Assembly: GCA_001856825.1 (NCBI GenBank)
Contig: ATMD01000001.1
Coordinates: 178,581-242,580, forward strand
DNA: 64,000 nt
Source of the DNA: Thermoplasmatales archaeon I-plasma
GTDB taxonomy: Archaea; Thermoplasmatota; Thermoplasmata; Thermoplasmatales; GCA-001856825
Direction of reading: 5' to 3'
This document shows, piece after piece, positions 8,901 to 17,772 of this stretch; within the stretch, counting starts at the first letter, position 1, and each line of letters begins with the position of its first letter. Both the position numbers and the translations under genes were made by a program. The notes under the pieces are model-generated. The model was not told where the DNA came from, did not search any database, and was given only the letters and a program-made list of their open reading frames with translations.

Positions 8901-11900
8901 CACTGTCCATAAACTTTTACAGATATATCGTAAGTGTAAGGCTGCACATTGGTGAACTGATAACTCCCATTCTCCATTGTATTCGTTATATATGTGGTAT
9001 TGTAGGTTGAATTGTAGTACTTGACGGTGGCAGGAACAGGCTGATTTGTTAGTGGAATTTTCTTGCTGCTTGCCAGGTTAAGGAATACTACTCCATTGAC
9101 CTGAGTGGAGTTTACCACTAAGTTGTGCGTTATGTTCCAGGTAGGTTGGCCATATATGTTGTAACTCATCCTGTTTGCCTGGGCGTTTGATATTGTAATG
9201 TTGTAAGAGCTCAACGTCTTGTTTCCTACCATATAGAGCTGATTAACGGAACCCGTGGAATATGTAACCGTATCGTTGCCGGCAACTGCGTAAATGGAAT
9301 AGTAGCCAGTTGAGTTTGTTAGAACAGACTGGTGCGGTATTCCGTACTGGTCACTAAGTGTGACCCTTACTCCCTGAAGCGGCACTCCGTTCGTGTTCGT
9401 AACCCTGCCACTTATGATTGCACCAGGGTAGTATTCTAAGAATATTACGTCGTTAGCTAGTATGGATGCTGGCGGGAAAAGATCAACAGTTCCGTCGTGG
9501 TTTACTAGATAATAATAACCCTGTTCAAGGGAAACTGTCGTCCAAGCTGATGAATGGTTCTGGTAGTCTGTGTAAGGATTCCATAGTACTGTCTTGTACA
9601 CTACTTCAAAGTTTGGCATTCCCCATCCCTGCATGGCTGGGTATGATGTTAGGTTAGACGAGAACCCGGGGACTCCGTTTGTTGCTCCTACAACGCTTGG
9701 AGGATACCCTATGAAGCCCCTGTAGATCGTAGTGTTGTAGAATGCAGGCGTGTAGGTTATACTATAGCTAACTGCAGTATCCCCTGAGGGGAAACTCTGT
9801 AGGGGGTAGGTGTTGCCTGATGTGTCAGTCACGTTTATAGAGTAGAAATTAGTAGGTATGATCTCGCCAGAAGCGTTCACGTATGGGAAATCCCCGAGGT
9901 AGGACGGAGCATAGAATATCCCGGTATTTGTTCCGTTGAACGGGAACAGTCCAGAATCAATGGCTATGTAGCTCATGTATTTGTTGAGCTGCTGTTCTAT
10001 TGCAGAATAGAGATTTATGATTGTGTTCAGCGGGTAAAGATTGGCAAGGTAATGCTCAATCAGTATGTACTTTGCATCACCGCTCTGCACCTGTTCCGTC
10101 GGGCCGTAGAAGCTGGGATCAGATTCTATTTGAGAAATGTAGGTATGTGGATGGGTCTCAAAGTTCATTATTGCTTCAGTTCCATTCTGACCCAAGTACT
10201 GGGTAAGTATGGGGATGACTGCAGAATTATTGAAATTGCCATTCACTGAATAGTTATCAAGCATCCTTGTGATCATGACGGATATCATCTGGCTCTCATT
10301 CTGTGCAAGAAGGAGCTGGGCAGCGGGATATATACCATCCTGGAAGTTATCTGCCATGACGGGATGATTTCCCTGTTCAAGCGTCTGGAACCCGTAGTCC
10401 CACCACGACATGAAAGCAGGTCTCTGTGATGGAGACAACTGTGCATCTTGATTTGCAAACCACGATAGCGCGGTATTCAGCGGTTGATTTGGCGTTGCAA
10501 GGGATGCTCCAAATGCACCAAGATAATAGGGTGGAGAGTAGTTCGCTGGTCTCAGGAATGCAGGGGTATCGTTATAAAGCTCACGGTCGTATGACGTCTT
10601 GTTGTTGTAAGGTATAGCCGAATCAACTGCATAGAACGTCGTCGGTACCACAAGGAGGAATACGACAATCAGGATTGTTGCGTAATGAGCGAACTTCAGT
10701 TCCCTTCTCAGGGCGTTCTTTATGCTTCTTCCCTTAGATTTCTCTATTGCCTCCCTGAACTGGAGGAGTTCGAATGACCTTACTATAATATATGCGGTGA
10801 GTATGGATGCGGCCGTAGCCCCGAAATAGAGGAATTTTGAAGCTATCATGCTTATGACAATTATACCACCGAAATACAGGACGGCAAGAGTCATGTTGAA
10901 TGTGGCAGTCCTCACCCACTTGTATACCAGGTAAGCAAGTCCTATGAAGGCTGCGAAGAACGTGAATGCACCAAACTCAAGAAGGTCTTCACCAAGCGGT
11001 AGGGCCTGTGCCTCTGCAATAGTATCGTAAATCTTGTTCTTTATGAAATAGTGCTGTCCTGACAGTATCGAGTAAATCAGTGCCCTGTCAACCTTGTACA
11101 ATAGCAGTATTCCAGCGACAGCAGCGACAATGAACAGCCCCAGCGAAAAGAGCCAAGGTCTCTTCTGGAGAAGGAGGAAGTATATTGCAACGATTAGGAG
11201 TGCAATCCATAGGATAAACGGGTAGTCGAACCTCACGGGGACGAAACCAGCTACGTAATACCACGGGAATGATATCAGGAATCCAGAACCAAGGAATAGA
11301 GTTGCGAAGAATATTGAGAGTGCACTCCTCTTCTTTATTGCGAATATTGCTATCTGGATAACTGCCGATCCAACCAAGATGAGTACAAGAGAGATAGATC
11401 CGACCCAGGTGAGCATTGAGGCTGCCAGTGAGACCCCACCAAGGAGTCCGTATATTACGGATATCGGGTTGCTTTTAAGGGACGGCCACAAGTTCTTGAG
11501 TATTGAGTTGTCCTGTGATTCGTACCTGAAAGTGTTTACTGCCCTCAGGAAGTAGTATATGAACATCAGCCCGAACAGAGCAGTGAATATATCGAACAGC
11601 CCTATGGTAGCAATGCTCTTCATCAGCGTGAGCGGTGACATTGCGACCAGTATAGCAGCAATGAGCCCAACCTTTCTGTCAAACAGTTCCTTCCCGAGGA
11701 AGTATGTCGGGAACACTATGAATGCCCCCCCTATTGCAGTCGATGCAAGGAACATGGTCATTGTTGAGTTGTAAACCCCTCCCAGGAATGGGGAGAAGGC
11801 GTAGCCTAGCATTACTGCAAACCACATGAAGAAAGGTGGTCTGGGATTCTCGAGACCTATAGGGTAATTTAAACTAGGATCAAACAGCAGCTGATGGTGG

Positions 11901-12115
11901 GTCTGCAGAATGTATATCACAATACGCATGTTGTAGTAGGCATCGGAGCCTCCGGAAACGGCATAGTCTGCCCTTACCGCAGGACCGATTACGAAGAACA
12001 TGCTGAGGAATAATGAGAAGAAGAAAGTTATCGCTAGAACGATACCTGTCTTCGACTCTACTCCCATGTCCTTCAATGCATCTGTCAGAGTCTTAATTCT
12101 GCTCGTTGAAACCAT
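5993..12115 (-). CDS. aglB: AglB/STT3 oligosaccharyltransferase with giant C-terminal extension
   Basis: Transfers lipid-linked glycan to Asn in N-x-S/T sequons at the outer membrane face. About 12-13 membrane helices fill residues 25-500. Asp58 in GGSDAYYN is the first catalytic acidic motif, TIAE (365-368) fits the external-loop-5 motif, and WWDYG (571-575) is the family signature. From about residue 898 a carboxypeptidase-regulatory-like domain (ISGRVTNTNGVPLQGVRVTLSD) begins, followed by roughly 1000 residues of repeated beta domains rich in sequons, and a C-terminal helix plus KRRFRA tail. Typical AglB is 800-1000 residues; this one is 2040. I chose ATG 12115 with GGTGG seven bases upstream; a GTG at 12124 is possible. 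Confidence 0.9.
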   Translation of the reverse strand: MVSTSRIKTLTDALKDMGVESKTGIVLAITFFFSLFLSMFFVIGPAVRADYAVSGGSDAYYNMRIVIYILQTHHQLLFDPSLNYPIGLENPRPPFFMWFAVMLGYAFSPFLGGVYNSTMTMFLASTAIGGAFIVFPTYFLGKELFDRKVGLIAAILVAMSPLTLMKSIATIGLFDIFTALFGLMFIYYFLRAVNTFRYESQDNSILKNLWPSLKSNPISVIYGLLGGVSLAASMLTWVGSISLVLILVGSAVIQIAIFAIKKRSALSIFFATLFLGSGFLISFPWYYVAGFVPVRFDYPFILWIALLIVAIYFLLLQKRPWLFSLGLFIVAAVAGILLLYKVDRALIYSILSGQHYFIKNKIYDTIAEAQALPLGEDLLEFGAFTFFAAFIGLAYLVYKWVRTATFNMTLAVLYFGGIIVISMIASKFLYFGATAASILTAYIIVRSFELLQFREAIEKSKGRSIKNALRRELKFAHYATILIVVFLLVVPTTFYAVDSAIPYNNKTSYDRELYNDTPAFLRPANYSPPYYLGAFGASLATPNQPLNTALSWFANQDAQLSPSQRPAFMSWWDYGFQTLEQGNHPVMADNFQDGIYPAAQLLLAQNESQMISVMITRMLDNYSVNGNFNNSAVIPILTQYLGQNGTEAIMNFETHPHTYISQIESDPSFYGPTEQVQSGDAKYILIEHYLANLYPLNTIINLYSAIEQQLNKYMSYIAIDSGLFPFNGTNTGIFYAPSYLGDFPYVNASGEIIPTNFYSINVTDTSGNTYPLQSFPSGDTAVSYSITYTPAFYNTTIYRGFIGYPPSVVGATNGVPGFSSNLTSYPAMQGWGMPNFEVVYKTVLWNPYTDYQNHSSAWTTVSLEQGYYYLVNHDGTVDLFPPASILANDVIFLEYYPGAIISGRVTNTNGVPLQGVRVTLSDQYGIPHQSVLTNSTGYYSIYAVAGNDTVTYSTGSVNQLYMVGNKTLSSYNITISNAQANRMSYNIYGQPTWNITHNLVVNSTQVNGVVFLNLASSKKIPLTNQPVPATVKYYNSTYNTTYITNTMENGSYQFTNVQPYTYDISVKVYGQWYNNVTTVTASSTEVSKDILLDFGTMNATLAAGVTLSPGAKISFSRGNVTLSYNLTKADQNYYLPTGIYNVSAHNAGEWDNFTTQLANNTTADLDLSFTKMFSVTFITQINGMPVSASVSIGNGTNLVSSTQEVLTNSNGLGYFSLPISTYTLYSDLFYNGRYYAASQILNVNGSVTVTLSLQPAYLVSGLYKVNNVSQSSTHIAISGNNSFVELTGNSTGFFSVYLPQGQYNAVTYSKVSSSLYVSSMAFTVSNQNQYLYLNGYPGYELNGTVSYDGNSVNGIVMSELNGRPYYDTFDGKSGSYTIYLQDGITVSGVNFVSSGYSVQSSSLKSINLNVLPVSVSVYSSYSGTVPLTMFLNGSVDYSITGTHYFNLTALPGNYSVSFSRPGTTTSSSIGYVTLIPGESLQIFNTILSIKARLLVDPTQNVFIFQNGNLVSTNINSMLPIGVYTVYAYSGGSASLQQVNLTANSTISLSFQTAYNVTLRSSPSGSIIISSAYGNITWQHFILLPKGPYTFTLDIPYNSSYVYFATSSIYVSSPQTVDLSGKVSEIVESVSINYLYHGSMLSTGNYYIQGPDNISGILNSGSLSLPRGNYSVYATSGNLAYFGGFEVYSSGLSINVSLARAYPLNYGTFLNNSSYSGMVYIQNVGRYYLPPTGIVNLPNGTYSFNAATTYKYYGYLDNYTVSQSVKVSGISSATLIFKIESIETVAFFAESGSPSLAGGQSITFPVLITSKSNIPLNFTIGNSSSFSINGTGIRLLPYTSGETNVTVKIPAYETAGLNTVPIRIYYGNTYYNLEVNITVLPEQKISASINSNSGKIVGNTLEIPLTIFNNGNVLTNVTAKVMNAAQLKSQGINVTFNNSASYSISVVSHTNNTTFLSIVSAAGKPVSGATVSILLTYGNTTKIVNAQLETPELSVKKGSGTGQNLAAYSPLTQDYYIYAFSAFIVLAMIMVMIIFKRRFRA

Positions 12116-12124
12116 CAAGTCCAC

Positions 12125-12513
12125 CGATTATTCGGGCTAATCAGAATCCACCATTAAAATGTTTGCAGCGAATATTTGAGTCAATGCGGGAAATGACGTT
12201 AGAGCAAAATCATTTCAAGCAGGAAAATAGGCTTCAGATTGGCACTTCAGTTCGTCAATTTTTTTCGCTGAAAAGGAAGATGGATTTTCTTCATTCGATT
12301 TTGAACATTTTGAAATTTTAATAAACATCTATATAAATATTAATAGCTTTATAATTACTTCATCGAATAATGAGAGTTGGTGTATTTGTCCCCATTGTAC
12401 CTTGGGTAAAAGAAGGATTGATGAGGTAGTCATTTCCTATATCTAAACCAATTCTTAAAAGGTCCCTTCAGACAGTTGTTCTTGAGTATGAGAGGGTCAT
12501 CTGTTGCTGTCAC
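12125..12513. other. Intergenic region without a supported gene
   Basis: A/T-rich. A good TATA-like CTATATAAATATT lies at 12330-12343 on the plus strand, with an ATG at 12370 opening only an 18-codon frame. This may be a relic promoter or an unrecognised RNA start. The aglB promoter should lie at its left end; nothing else is seen. Confidence 0.4.
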
Positions 12514-14439
12514 TCAGTTGCCTTTTGATATGAAGTCTATAGCTTCCTTCAGGTCATTCCCCTTGAACTGGCATGACTTGTCATCACATACCTGTATGAA
12601 TTCGGAACCTGGGACGACTAGAACGTTTGGGAGGTACCTCTTTCCTATTTCTGAAAGGATGTCATTTCTGAGTTTATCCGGTACCTCTATCTTCATCCCC
12701 TTTCCCTTTGAAACAAGGGAGGAAAGAAGGTAAACTGAAGACAATGGATTCCTAAGCATCTCATTTCTTCTCGAATGGAATATTGAATCAGCGAATTCCC
12801 TGAACTCCTCCGCTCCTGTTATAAGATACAATCTTTCAAGCACATCATAAAGAACAGATTCTCCAGACGGGTATATGATATCCAGTCTGTCCTTGTTCCT
12901 CACAATCGTTTTCAATTCTCCCTCGGGGCTGCTGTAGAAGCCCCCCTCCATTTTGTCTAGGAACTTCTCCTTTACGTTGTTTATCTTCTCAAGAGCCTCT
13001 GAGAGGAACTCCTTTTCACCAGTAGCTACATAAAGGTCTATCATGAGTGACAGGTAGTATGCATAATCCTCTAACAGCGCCTCCACACCCTTCGATCCTT
13101 TCCTTACTGTCCTGTAGAGCTTGCCATCAGAGGAGAATGATTTCATGAGTTTCCTGGACGTATTGACGATTTCATCAACCCCCTTCATTTGAGTTGAAAT
13201 GGAATATGAAAGCATAGAGGAGAGGAGCATTGCATTCCATGCAAGTATTGCCTTGTCGTCCTTCTTCGGAGTGCCCCTCTCGTTTCTCACCTTCAGGATT
13301 ATTCCATTAAGTTCCTTGAGTGCCTTCACTTTGTCCCTTGACACGTTGAACAGCTCCCTCCTCCTCAGTATTATCCTGTTCTCCATGTCCCTGTCAAAAT
13401 AGTAGCTCTCCTCTATCCTCTTCCTTGTTTCATCGTCAAATTTTTCCCTCATTTCTTCGTCAGTCCACGTGTAGTAATACCCCTCGTTCCCCTCGAAATC
13501 CGCATCGAGGCCGCTATCGTAGAAGCCGTCAGTATTCTTCATCTCCCTGTTCACGAACTCCACTATTTCCCCCGCAACCTCAAGGAATGAGGCATCTCCT
13601 GAAAACCTGTAGTACTGGGTATAAGCTTCAATCGCCATCGCCTGGTCGTAAAGCATCTTCTCGAAGTGTGGTATCTTCCATTCTGAATCAGTGGAATAAC
13701 GGTGCAGGCCGTATCCTACCTGGTCGTATATGCCACCGTTCCTCATGTTCCTCAGTGTCTTCTCGACAAGGTATGAAAGATTCTTGATCTTCTTCGAATG
13801 CATGTATTTCATCAGGAATAGGATGTAGGGGAAGTTTGGGAATTTGGGCTGGTCACCGAAACCTCCATTCTTCCTGTCATACATGCTCTGCAGAATTTCC
13901 AGTGAATCCTCGAACCTGATTTCACCTTCCACCTCCTTTTCCGGAACGAGGGTTATTGAAGAGACCTGGTCTGCCGCTTCTATGATCCTTCCCCTCTCAG
14001 ACTTCCATATTTCAGAGATTGCCTTCAGTATTCCCTCCATACCGCCGTTCCCTCCTGTCTCCCTCGCAGGCAGGTAGGTGAAAACCTGGAATGGCCTTCC
14101 ATCCGGCATGGCGATGACGTTCAAGGGCCATCCACCGCTGCCGTTCATGATCTGGGAGACGTGCATGTAGAATGAATCTATATCCGGTCTCTCCTCCCTG
14201 TCTACCACCACCGGAATGTAATTCTCGTTGATTATCCTTGATATTTCCTCGTCCCTGAAAGATTCCTTCTGGATCACATGGCACCAGTGGCATGTCGAAT
14301 ATCCAATCGTTATGAATAGTGGCTTGTCAACCTTCTTGGCCATTTCGAAGAGGCTATCGCTCCATATGTTCCACTTGACCGGGTCACTCTTGTGCTCTTC
14401 AAGATAGGGACTTCTTTCGAAATTTTCTTCGCTTTTCAT
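12514..14439 (-). CDS. Thioredoxin-domain protein, YyaL/DUF255 family
   Basis: 641 residues, the normal length of the YyaL (spermatogenesis-associated protein 20-like) family. The N-terminal thioredoxin-like domain has SPYLEEHKSDPVKW and CHWCH (50-54) in place of the CxxC active site, then VDREERPDID and GWPLNVIAMPDGRPF. The remainder is an alpha-helical six-hairpin-like domain with GGFGDQPKFPNFPYILFLM, GGIYDQVGYGLHRYSTD and LYDQAMAIEAY. The reaction is not established for the family. Stands alone, with about 200 bases before the next gene on either side. Confidence 0.9.
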   Translation of the reverse strand: MKSEENFERSPYLEEHKSDPVKWNIWSDSLFEMAKKVDKPLFITIGYSTCHWCHVIQKESFRDEEISRIINENYIPVVVDREERPDIDSFYMHVSQIMNGSGGWPLNVIAMPDGRPFQVFTYLPARETGGNGGMEGILKAISEIWKSERGRIIEAADQVSSITLVPEKEVEGEIRFEDSLEILQSMYDRKNGGFGDQPKFPNFPYILFLMKYMHSKKIKNLSYLVEKTLRNMRNGGIYDQVGYGLHRYSTDSEWKIPHFEKMLYDQAMAIEAYTQYYRFSGDASFLEVAGEIVEFVNREMKNTDGFYDSGLDADFEGNEGYYYTWTDEEMREKFDDETRKRIEESYYFDRDMENRIILRRRELFNVSRDKVKALKELNGIILKVRNERGTPKKDDKAILAWNAMLLSSMLSYSISTQMKGVDEIVNTSRKLMKSFSSDGKLYRTVRKGSKGVEALLEDYAYYLSLMIDLYVATGEKEFLSEALEKINNVKEKFLDKMEGGFYSSPEGELKTIVRNKDRLDIIYPSGESVLYDVLERLYLITGAEEFREFADSIFHSRRNEMLRNPLSSVYLLSSLVSKGKGMKIEVPDKLRNDILSEIGKRYLPNVLVVPGSEFIQVCDDKSCQFKGNDLKEAIDFISKGN

Positions 14440-14654
14440 TGCTTCGGCATCTTTTACGGTATATTAACAATTCTTTTGCTCAGTTGCCTAATTGATTGCA
14501 GAAAACGGGATGGCAAAGATATGTCCGCGTTTTTCTGCTATTGCTTCAACGCACTGCCTTAATATGAAAACTAAGGTGATAGGAGAGTTTGACTCGGATC
14601 AGGAGCCATTAGGCAACTGGTTCAACGATTATATGAGTCCCAAGAACATCCTCT

Positions 14655-16301
14655 TCAGGTGAACGTGAACCTCTTCCTTGAATAATCAAAGAGCCTTATC
14701 CAGATCACGTAGCTGATGATTATTATGACAATGATCATGAAGATGTCTATCGCGTCGGTGAGCAGGAGGTTCCCGCTCGCAATTGACTGGTCTATCATCT
14801 TCATAAGGCCGAACGACACCGTATAAGTACCTGATGGCAACTTCTGGTACTCTCCCACCATCAGGCCTGCCCAGTAGCTCCCTATCGCTGACATGGACCC
14901 TGTTATAAGTGCGGGGATTATAGCGGGAATGGTGAGGTATCTCAGTTTCTTCATACCCTTGAGCCTAAGTGTAGTGGCTACCATCTCGAAATCAGAAGGT
15001 ATGTTCCTTGCAGCTCCGAAGACGTTGAAGAAGATATACGATGCAGCTGACAGGTACGTTATGATGAGAACCTCTATGTTCAGCGATATGTCGAATGAGA
15101 GGAATTTCATCAGGAAGGGCGTGAGATAGACAAGGATTAAAGGGTAGAAGATGGGCGCTGGAACCGAATAAAGAACCTGCATGCCGCTGTTAAGTATATC
15201 CCCTTCCTTCCTCCTTTTTCCAGCGATTATAGCAAGGGGAACCATAGTCGCCAAGGAAATGGCGTATACAATTCCAATTCTTAACAGGTCGTATGCCGTC
15301 CCTATACTTGCAGAAACAAGGAATGAAGGTCTTGTTACGTAGAGAGAAAAGGCAGCCGCGAATCCAGACTGTGCTATCAGGTATATCGCCACTATGAGTA
15401 TCAGGATCAACGATGAACCTACGGTTATGTTGAGCGCTCTCGAAGAAGATTTGAAAACCCTCTTCTTGCCTCCTACGTTTGGGAGTCTTGATGCAATCTT
15501 GCCCACTGATGAAACGAGGCTTGTAACAGATCCAGCTACCTGGTTTGTCCTCTGGTAGATTGAGGACATCAGCTCGCTCCTCCTCCTCATCCTCCTTTGT
15601 CCCTGCTGTCCGGTATCTGCCTCGAATGTGTAACGCTCCGTCATCCTAATCAGGGGGTTGATAATGAATCGTGAATTGATTACGATCACAATAACCATCA
15701 CAAGTATCATGATCAATGTCCCTGCAAGGTCCTGTCGGCTAGCCAGTTGAACCGCAACCTGTCCTATACCAAAAACATGGTAATCCTGGGAGCCAAGCTG
15801 TATCACCTCTGAGAGCGTGATGTAGAAGAGCCCGCTTGCGAAACTTGGCATGATGTTCGCAACTATCTTCTGGTAGCTGGAAGGGAGGTAGAGATACCTG
15901 AACCTCTTCCAGAGGGACATCTTGAATGCATATGTGGATTCTAGCAGCTCTTGGGGAATATGGGTCACGGCCTGGTAAACGCCAATTATTATGTTCCATA
16001 CCAGGGCGGTTATAATCAGCACATCTACGGACAGTTCCGTCCCCACAGGTCCTCCGATATCCTTGAGGAAGAACACCAGCACTATGGGGAAGAATGATAT
16101 GACCGGAATTGCCTCAAGAACATCAACGATGGGTATAAGGATCAATTCAGCAATCCTGACCCTCGCAGCAAGAATTCCGAAGATGATCGCAAGTAGAATG
16201 GAAACGCCCATGAGAATCCACAATCTCAGGAATGTGACACCTGTAGCCTCGAGAATGAGAAGTATTAGGGCGAAACTTACCATGACTCCCAACCCAATCA
16301 A
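14655..16301 (-). CDS. ABC transporter permease, two fused NitT/TauT-type membrane domains
   Basis: 548 residues made of two tandem binding-protein-dependent transport permease domains: the first about 1-225 (EAIPVISFFPIVLVFF and ESTYAFKMSLWKRFRYLYLPSSY with the ATPase-contacting EAA-like loop), a basic cytoplasmic linker (RRMRRRSELMSS), then the second about 290-545 (YSVPAPIFYPLILVYLTPF and EMVATTLRLKGMKKLRYLTIPAIIP). Such a double permease can form the whole channel. TTG at 16301 is the first available start; an ATG follows at 16283. It is divergent from the ATPase gene. No substrate-binding protein is nearby, so the substrate is unknown. Confidence 0.85.
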   Translation of the reverse strand: MIGLGVMVSFALILLILEATGVTFLRLWILMGVSILLAIIFGILAARVRIAELILIPIVDVLEAIPVISFFPIVLVFFLKDIGGPVGTELSVDVLIITALVWNIIIGVYQAVTHIPQELLESTYAFKMSLWKRFRYLYLPSSYQKIVANIMPSFASGLFYITLSEVIQLGSQDYHVFGIGQVAVQLASRQDLAGTLIMILVMVIVIVINSRFIINPLIRMTERYTFEADTGQQGQRRMRRRSELMSSIYQRTNQVAGSVTSLVSSVGKIASRLPNVGGKKRVFKSSSRALNITVGSSLILILIVAIYLIAQSGFAAAFSLYVTRPSFLVSASIGTAYDLLRIGIVYAISLATMVPLAIIAGKRRKEGDILNSGMQVLYSVPAPIFYPLILVYLTPFLMKFLSFDISLNIEVLIITYLSAASYIFFNVFGAARNIPSDFEMVATTLRLKGMKKLRYLTIPAIIPALITGSMSAIGSYWAGLMVGEYQKLPSGTYTVSFGLMKMIDQSIASGNLLLTDAIDIFMIIVIIIISYVIWIRLFDYSRKRFTFT

Positions 16302-16459
16302 ACGAGCGTAGAAATCCTTTTCTGATGATTGTTTGATTTTTAGTCACATCTCAATCTGAAAGTCCAAAAATTCTTCGTTTCTTCATCAATTCATTTCCAT
16401 CTTCAAGGTATCGTTCCGTTTCCTGGTAAAGATACGTAAGTAGTTATATGTCAGGCAAG

Positions 16460-16472
16460 GCTATATAATATT
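16460..16472 (+). promoter_or_regulatory. TATA box for the ABC ATPase gene
   Basis: GCTATATAATATT is an excellent archaeal TATA box centred near 16465, about 25 bases before the ATG at 16489. This predicts a leaderless mRNA and decides that start over the TTG at 16480. Confidence 0.6.
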
Positions 16473-16488
16473 ACTGCCTTTGGCATTG

Positions 16489-17244
16489 ATGGATTTACTG
16501 GAACTGAAAGGTATAGGAGTCGAATACGATTCCAACGGAAAGAAACTTCTGTCACTCCGAGACGTCTCCTTCTCCATTCAGAGCAACCAGTTTGTGTCAA
16601 TCATTGGCCCTTCAGGCTGCGGAAAATCAACAATAATCAAGATACTTCTCGGATTGCTTAAACCGTCTGCGGGAACAGTGACGCTCGGAGGGAAACCGTT
16701 TGATGCTTCCAAATTGAAATTTTCGGTGGTGTTCCAGAATCCTGCACTCTTCCCCTGGCTCGATGTGCTAAAGAATGTGGAGATCGCACTGGAAGCTATC
16801 ACGGACGACGAGAAATACATCAGGGAAACTGCGGAGAAATTCATAAAGATAGTTGGAATCGACGGTTTCGAGGAAGCATATCCAAGGGAACTTTCCGGAG
16901 GGATGAAGCAGAGGGTATCCATAGCGAGGGCACTTGCGACGGGGCCTGACCTGCTGCTCCTTGACGAGCCGTTCGCCGCTCTGGACGTATTCTCCGCACA
17001 GGCACTGAGGGAAGAGCTCTTGGACCTGTGGGAATCTCCTGACCTGCCTCCTGATACCGTATTAATGGTAACACATAACGTCGACGAAGCTGTGCAGATG
17101 AGCGACAAGATAATAGTGCTGAGTCCAAGACCCGGCAGGGTTTTGGGTGAAATAAAGGTAGAGCTCCCGAGGCCCAGGAACACAAGGAGCGAGGAATTCT
17201 ACTCAGTTGTGGATACTGTGGTCAAACTGATGTCTTCAGACTAG
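16489..17244 (+). CDS. ABC transporter ATP-binding protein, NitT/TauT type
   Basis: 251-residue importer ATPase. Walker A GPSGCGKST (40-48), Q-loop VVFQNPALFPWLDVLKNV, signature LSGGMKQRVSIARAL, Walker B LLLLDEPFAALD and the switch His in MVTHNVDEA are all intact. The FPWLDV sequence after the Q-loop and the DxFxAxxLREEL stretch are typical of the nitrate/sulfonate/taurine importer group. Its partner permease is divergent on the other side of a 190-base control region, and its 3' end overlaps by four bases the convergent gene for the ATPase-associated domain. Confidence 0.92.
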   Translation: MDLLELKGIGVEYDSNGKKLLSLRDVSFSIQSNQFVSIIGPSGCGKSTIIKILLGLLKPSAGTVTLGGKPFDASKLKFSVVFQNPALFPWLDVLKNVEIALEAITDDEKYIRETAEKFIKIVGIDGFEEAYPRELSGGMKQRVSIARALATGPDLLLLDEPFAALDVFSAQALREELLDLWESPDLPPDTVLMVTHNVDEAVQMSDKIIVLSPRPGRVLGEIKVELPRPRNTRSEEFYSVVDTVVKLMSSD

Positions 17245-17711
17245 TCCTGGTAGATAAGGAGGCCCACGTCCCTGTCGAATGAAAAGAGCTTCGTGTACCT
17301 TCCCCAGTTAAGAACTATCTTGAAAGTGTCGTCGTGCTCTCCTGCAGGGAAAATTTCCCCAAGATACCTTCCAACTTCCTCGCTCGGTATCTCCTTGGTG
17401 TTGCGTGACTTGAAAAAATTTATGAGTGAATGAAATGGTTCCACTTCCTTCACCAAGTTCTTCAGCTGTTTCTTCCTTTCCTCAATGTTGGATTGGAGGA
17501 ATTTCTTTCCAACTTCTGTGAGCGTAGCATCACCGTTAGAAACTTTTATCAGGTTCAGGCTCTCTGCATCGTCAAGAAGGTTCATCAACGTTGTCCTTTC
17601 TTCGTCCAGCGAATCATCGAGTTTCGCTATATCCGTAGATTTACCTATATCCTCCAATATCTCCAGTAATCCTATCAAACTGTTTGGGCTAATGGTCTCA
17701 AGACGATGCAT
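17241..17711 (-). CDS. Stand-alone AAA-associated C-terminal domain (ABC ATPase partner)
   Basis: The 156-residue protein matches the C-terminal AAA-associated domain (PF09821 type) usually fused to NitT/TauT ATPases: RLETISPNSLIGLLEILED at the start, a winged-helix-like middle (LLDDAESLNLIKVSNGDATLTEVGKKFLQ), and the closing FKIVLNWGRYTKLFSFD. Here it is a separate convergent gene beside the ATPase. Likely a regulatory or sensor subunit of the importer. ATG 17711 is chosen because the domain begins there; a TTG at 17723 is possible. A TTTTTAAA stretch about 25-30 bases upstream is the likely TATA box. Confidence 0.78.
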   Translation of the reverse strand: MHRLETISPNSLIGLLEILEDIGKSTDIAKLDDSLDEERTTLMNLLDDAESLNLIKVSNGDATLTEVGKKFLQSNIEERKKQLKNLVKEVEPFHSLINFFKSRNTKEIPSEEVGRYLGEIFPAGEHDDTFKIVLNWGRYTKLFSFDRDVGLLIYQD

Positions 17712-17772
17712 GTGTCGTTTCAATAATCATTATCATACCGAGTTTAAAAACCTAATGATTGCTATTTATTGA

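Noticed and set aside
6052-11774. Several plus-strand frames of 60-126 codons opposite aglB
   Set aside because: Shadows of the aglB coding sequence; no start signals and no domain character.
12370-12426. 18-codon frame (MRVGVFVPIVPW..) behind a good TATA box
   Set aside because: Too short, no homologue recognised and nothing coupled to it; kept only as a note on the promoter-like sequence.
14564-14662. 32-residue plus-strand frame (MKTKVIGEFDSDQEPLGNW..) ending in the permease gene end
   Set aside because: No promoter or ribosome site, overlaps the convergent permease stop, and no family resemblance.
16147-16347. N-terminal extension of the permease upstream of 16301
   Set aside because: The frame stays open to a stop at 16344-16346 but offers no ATG, GTG or TTG before 16301.
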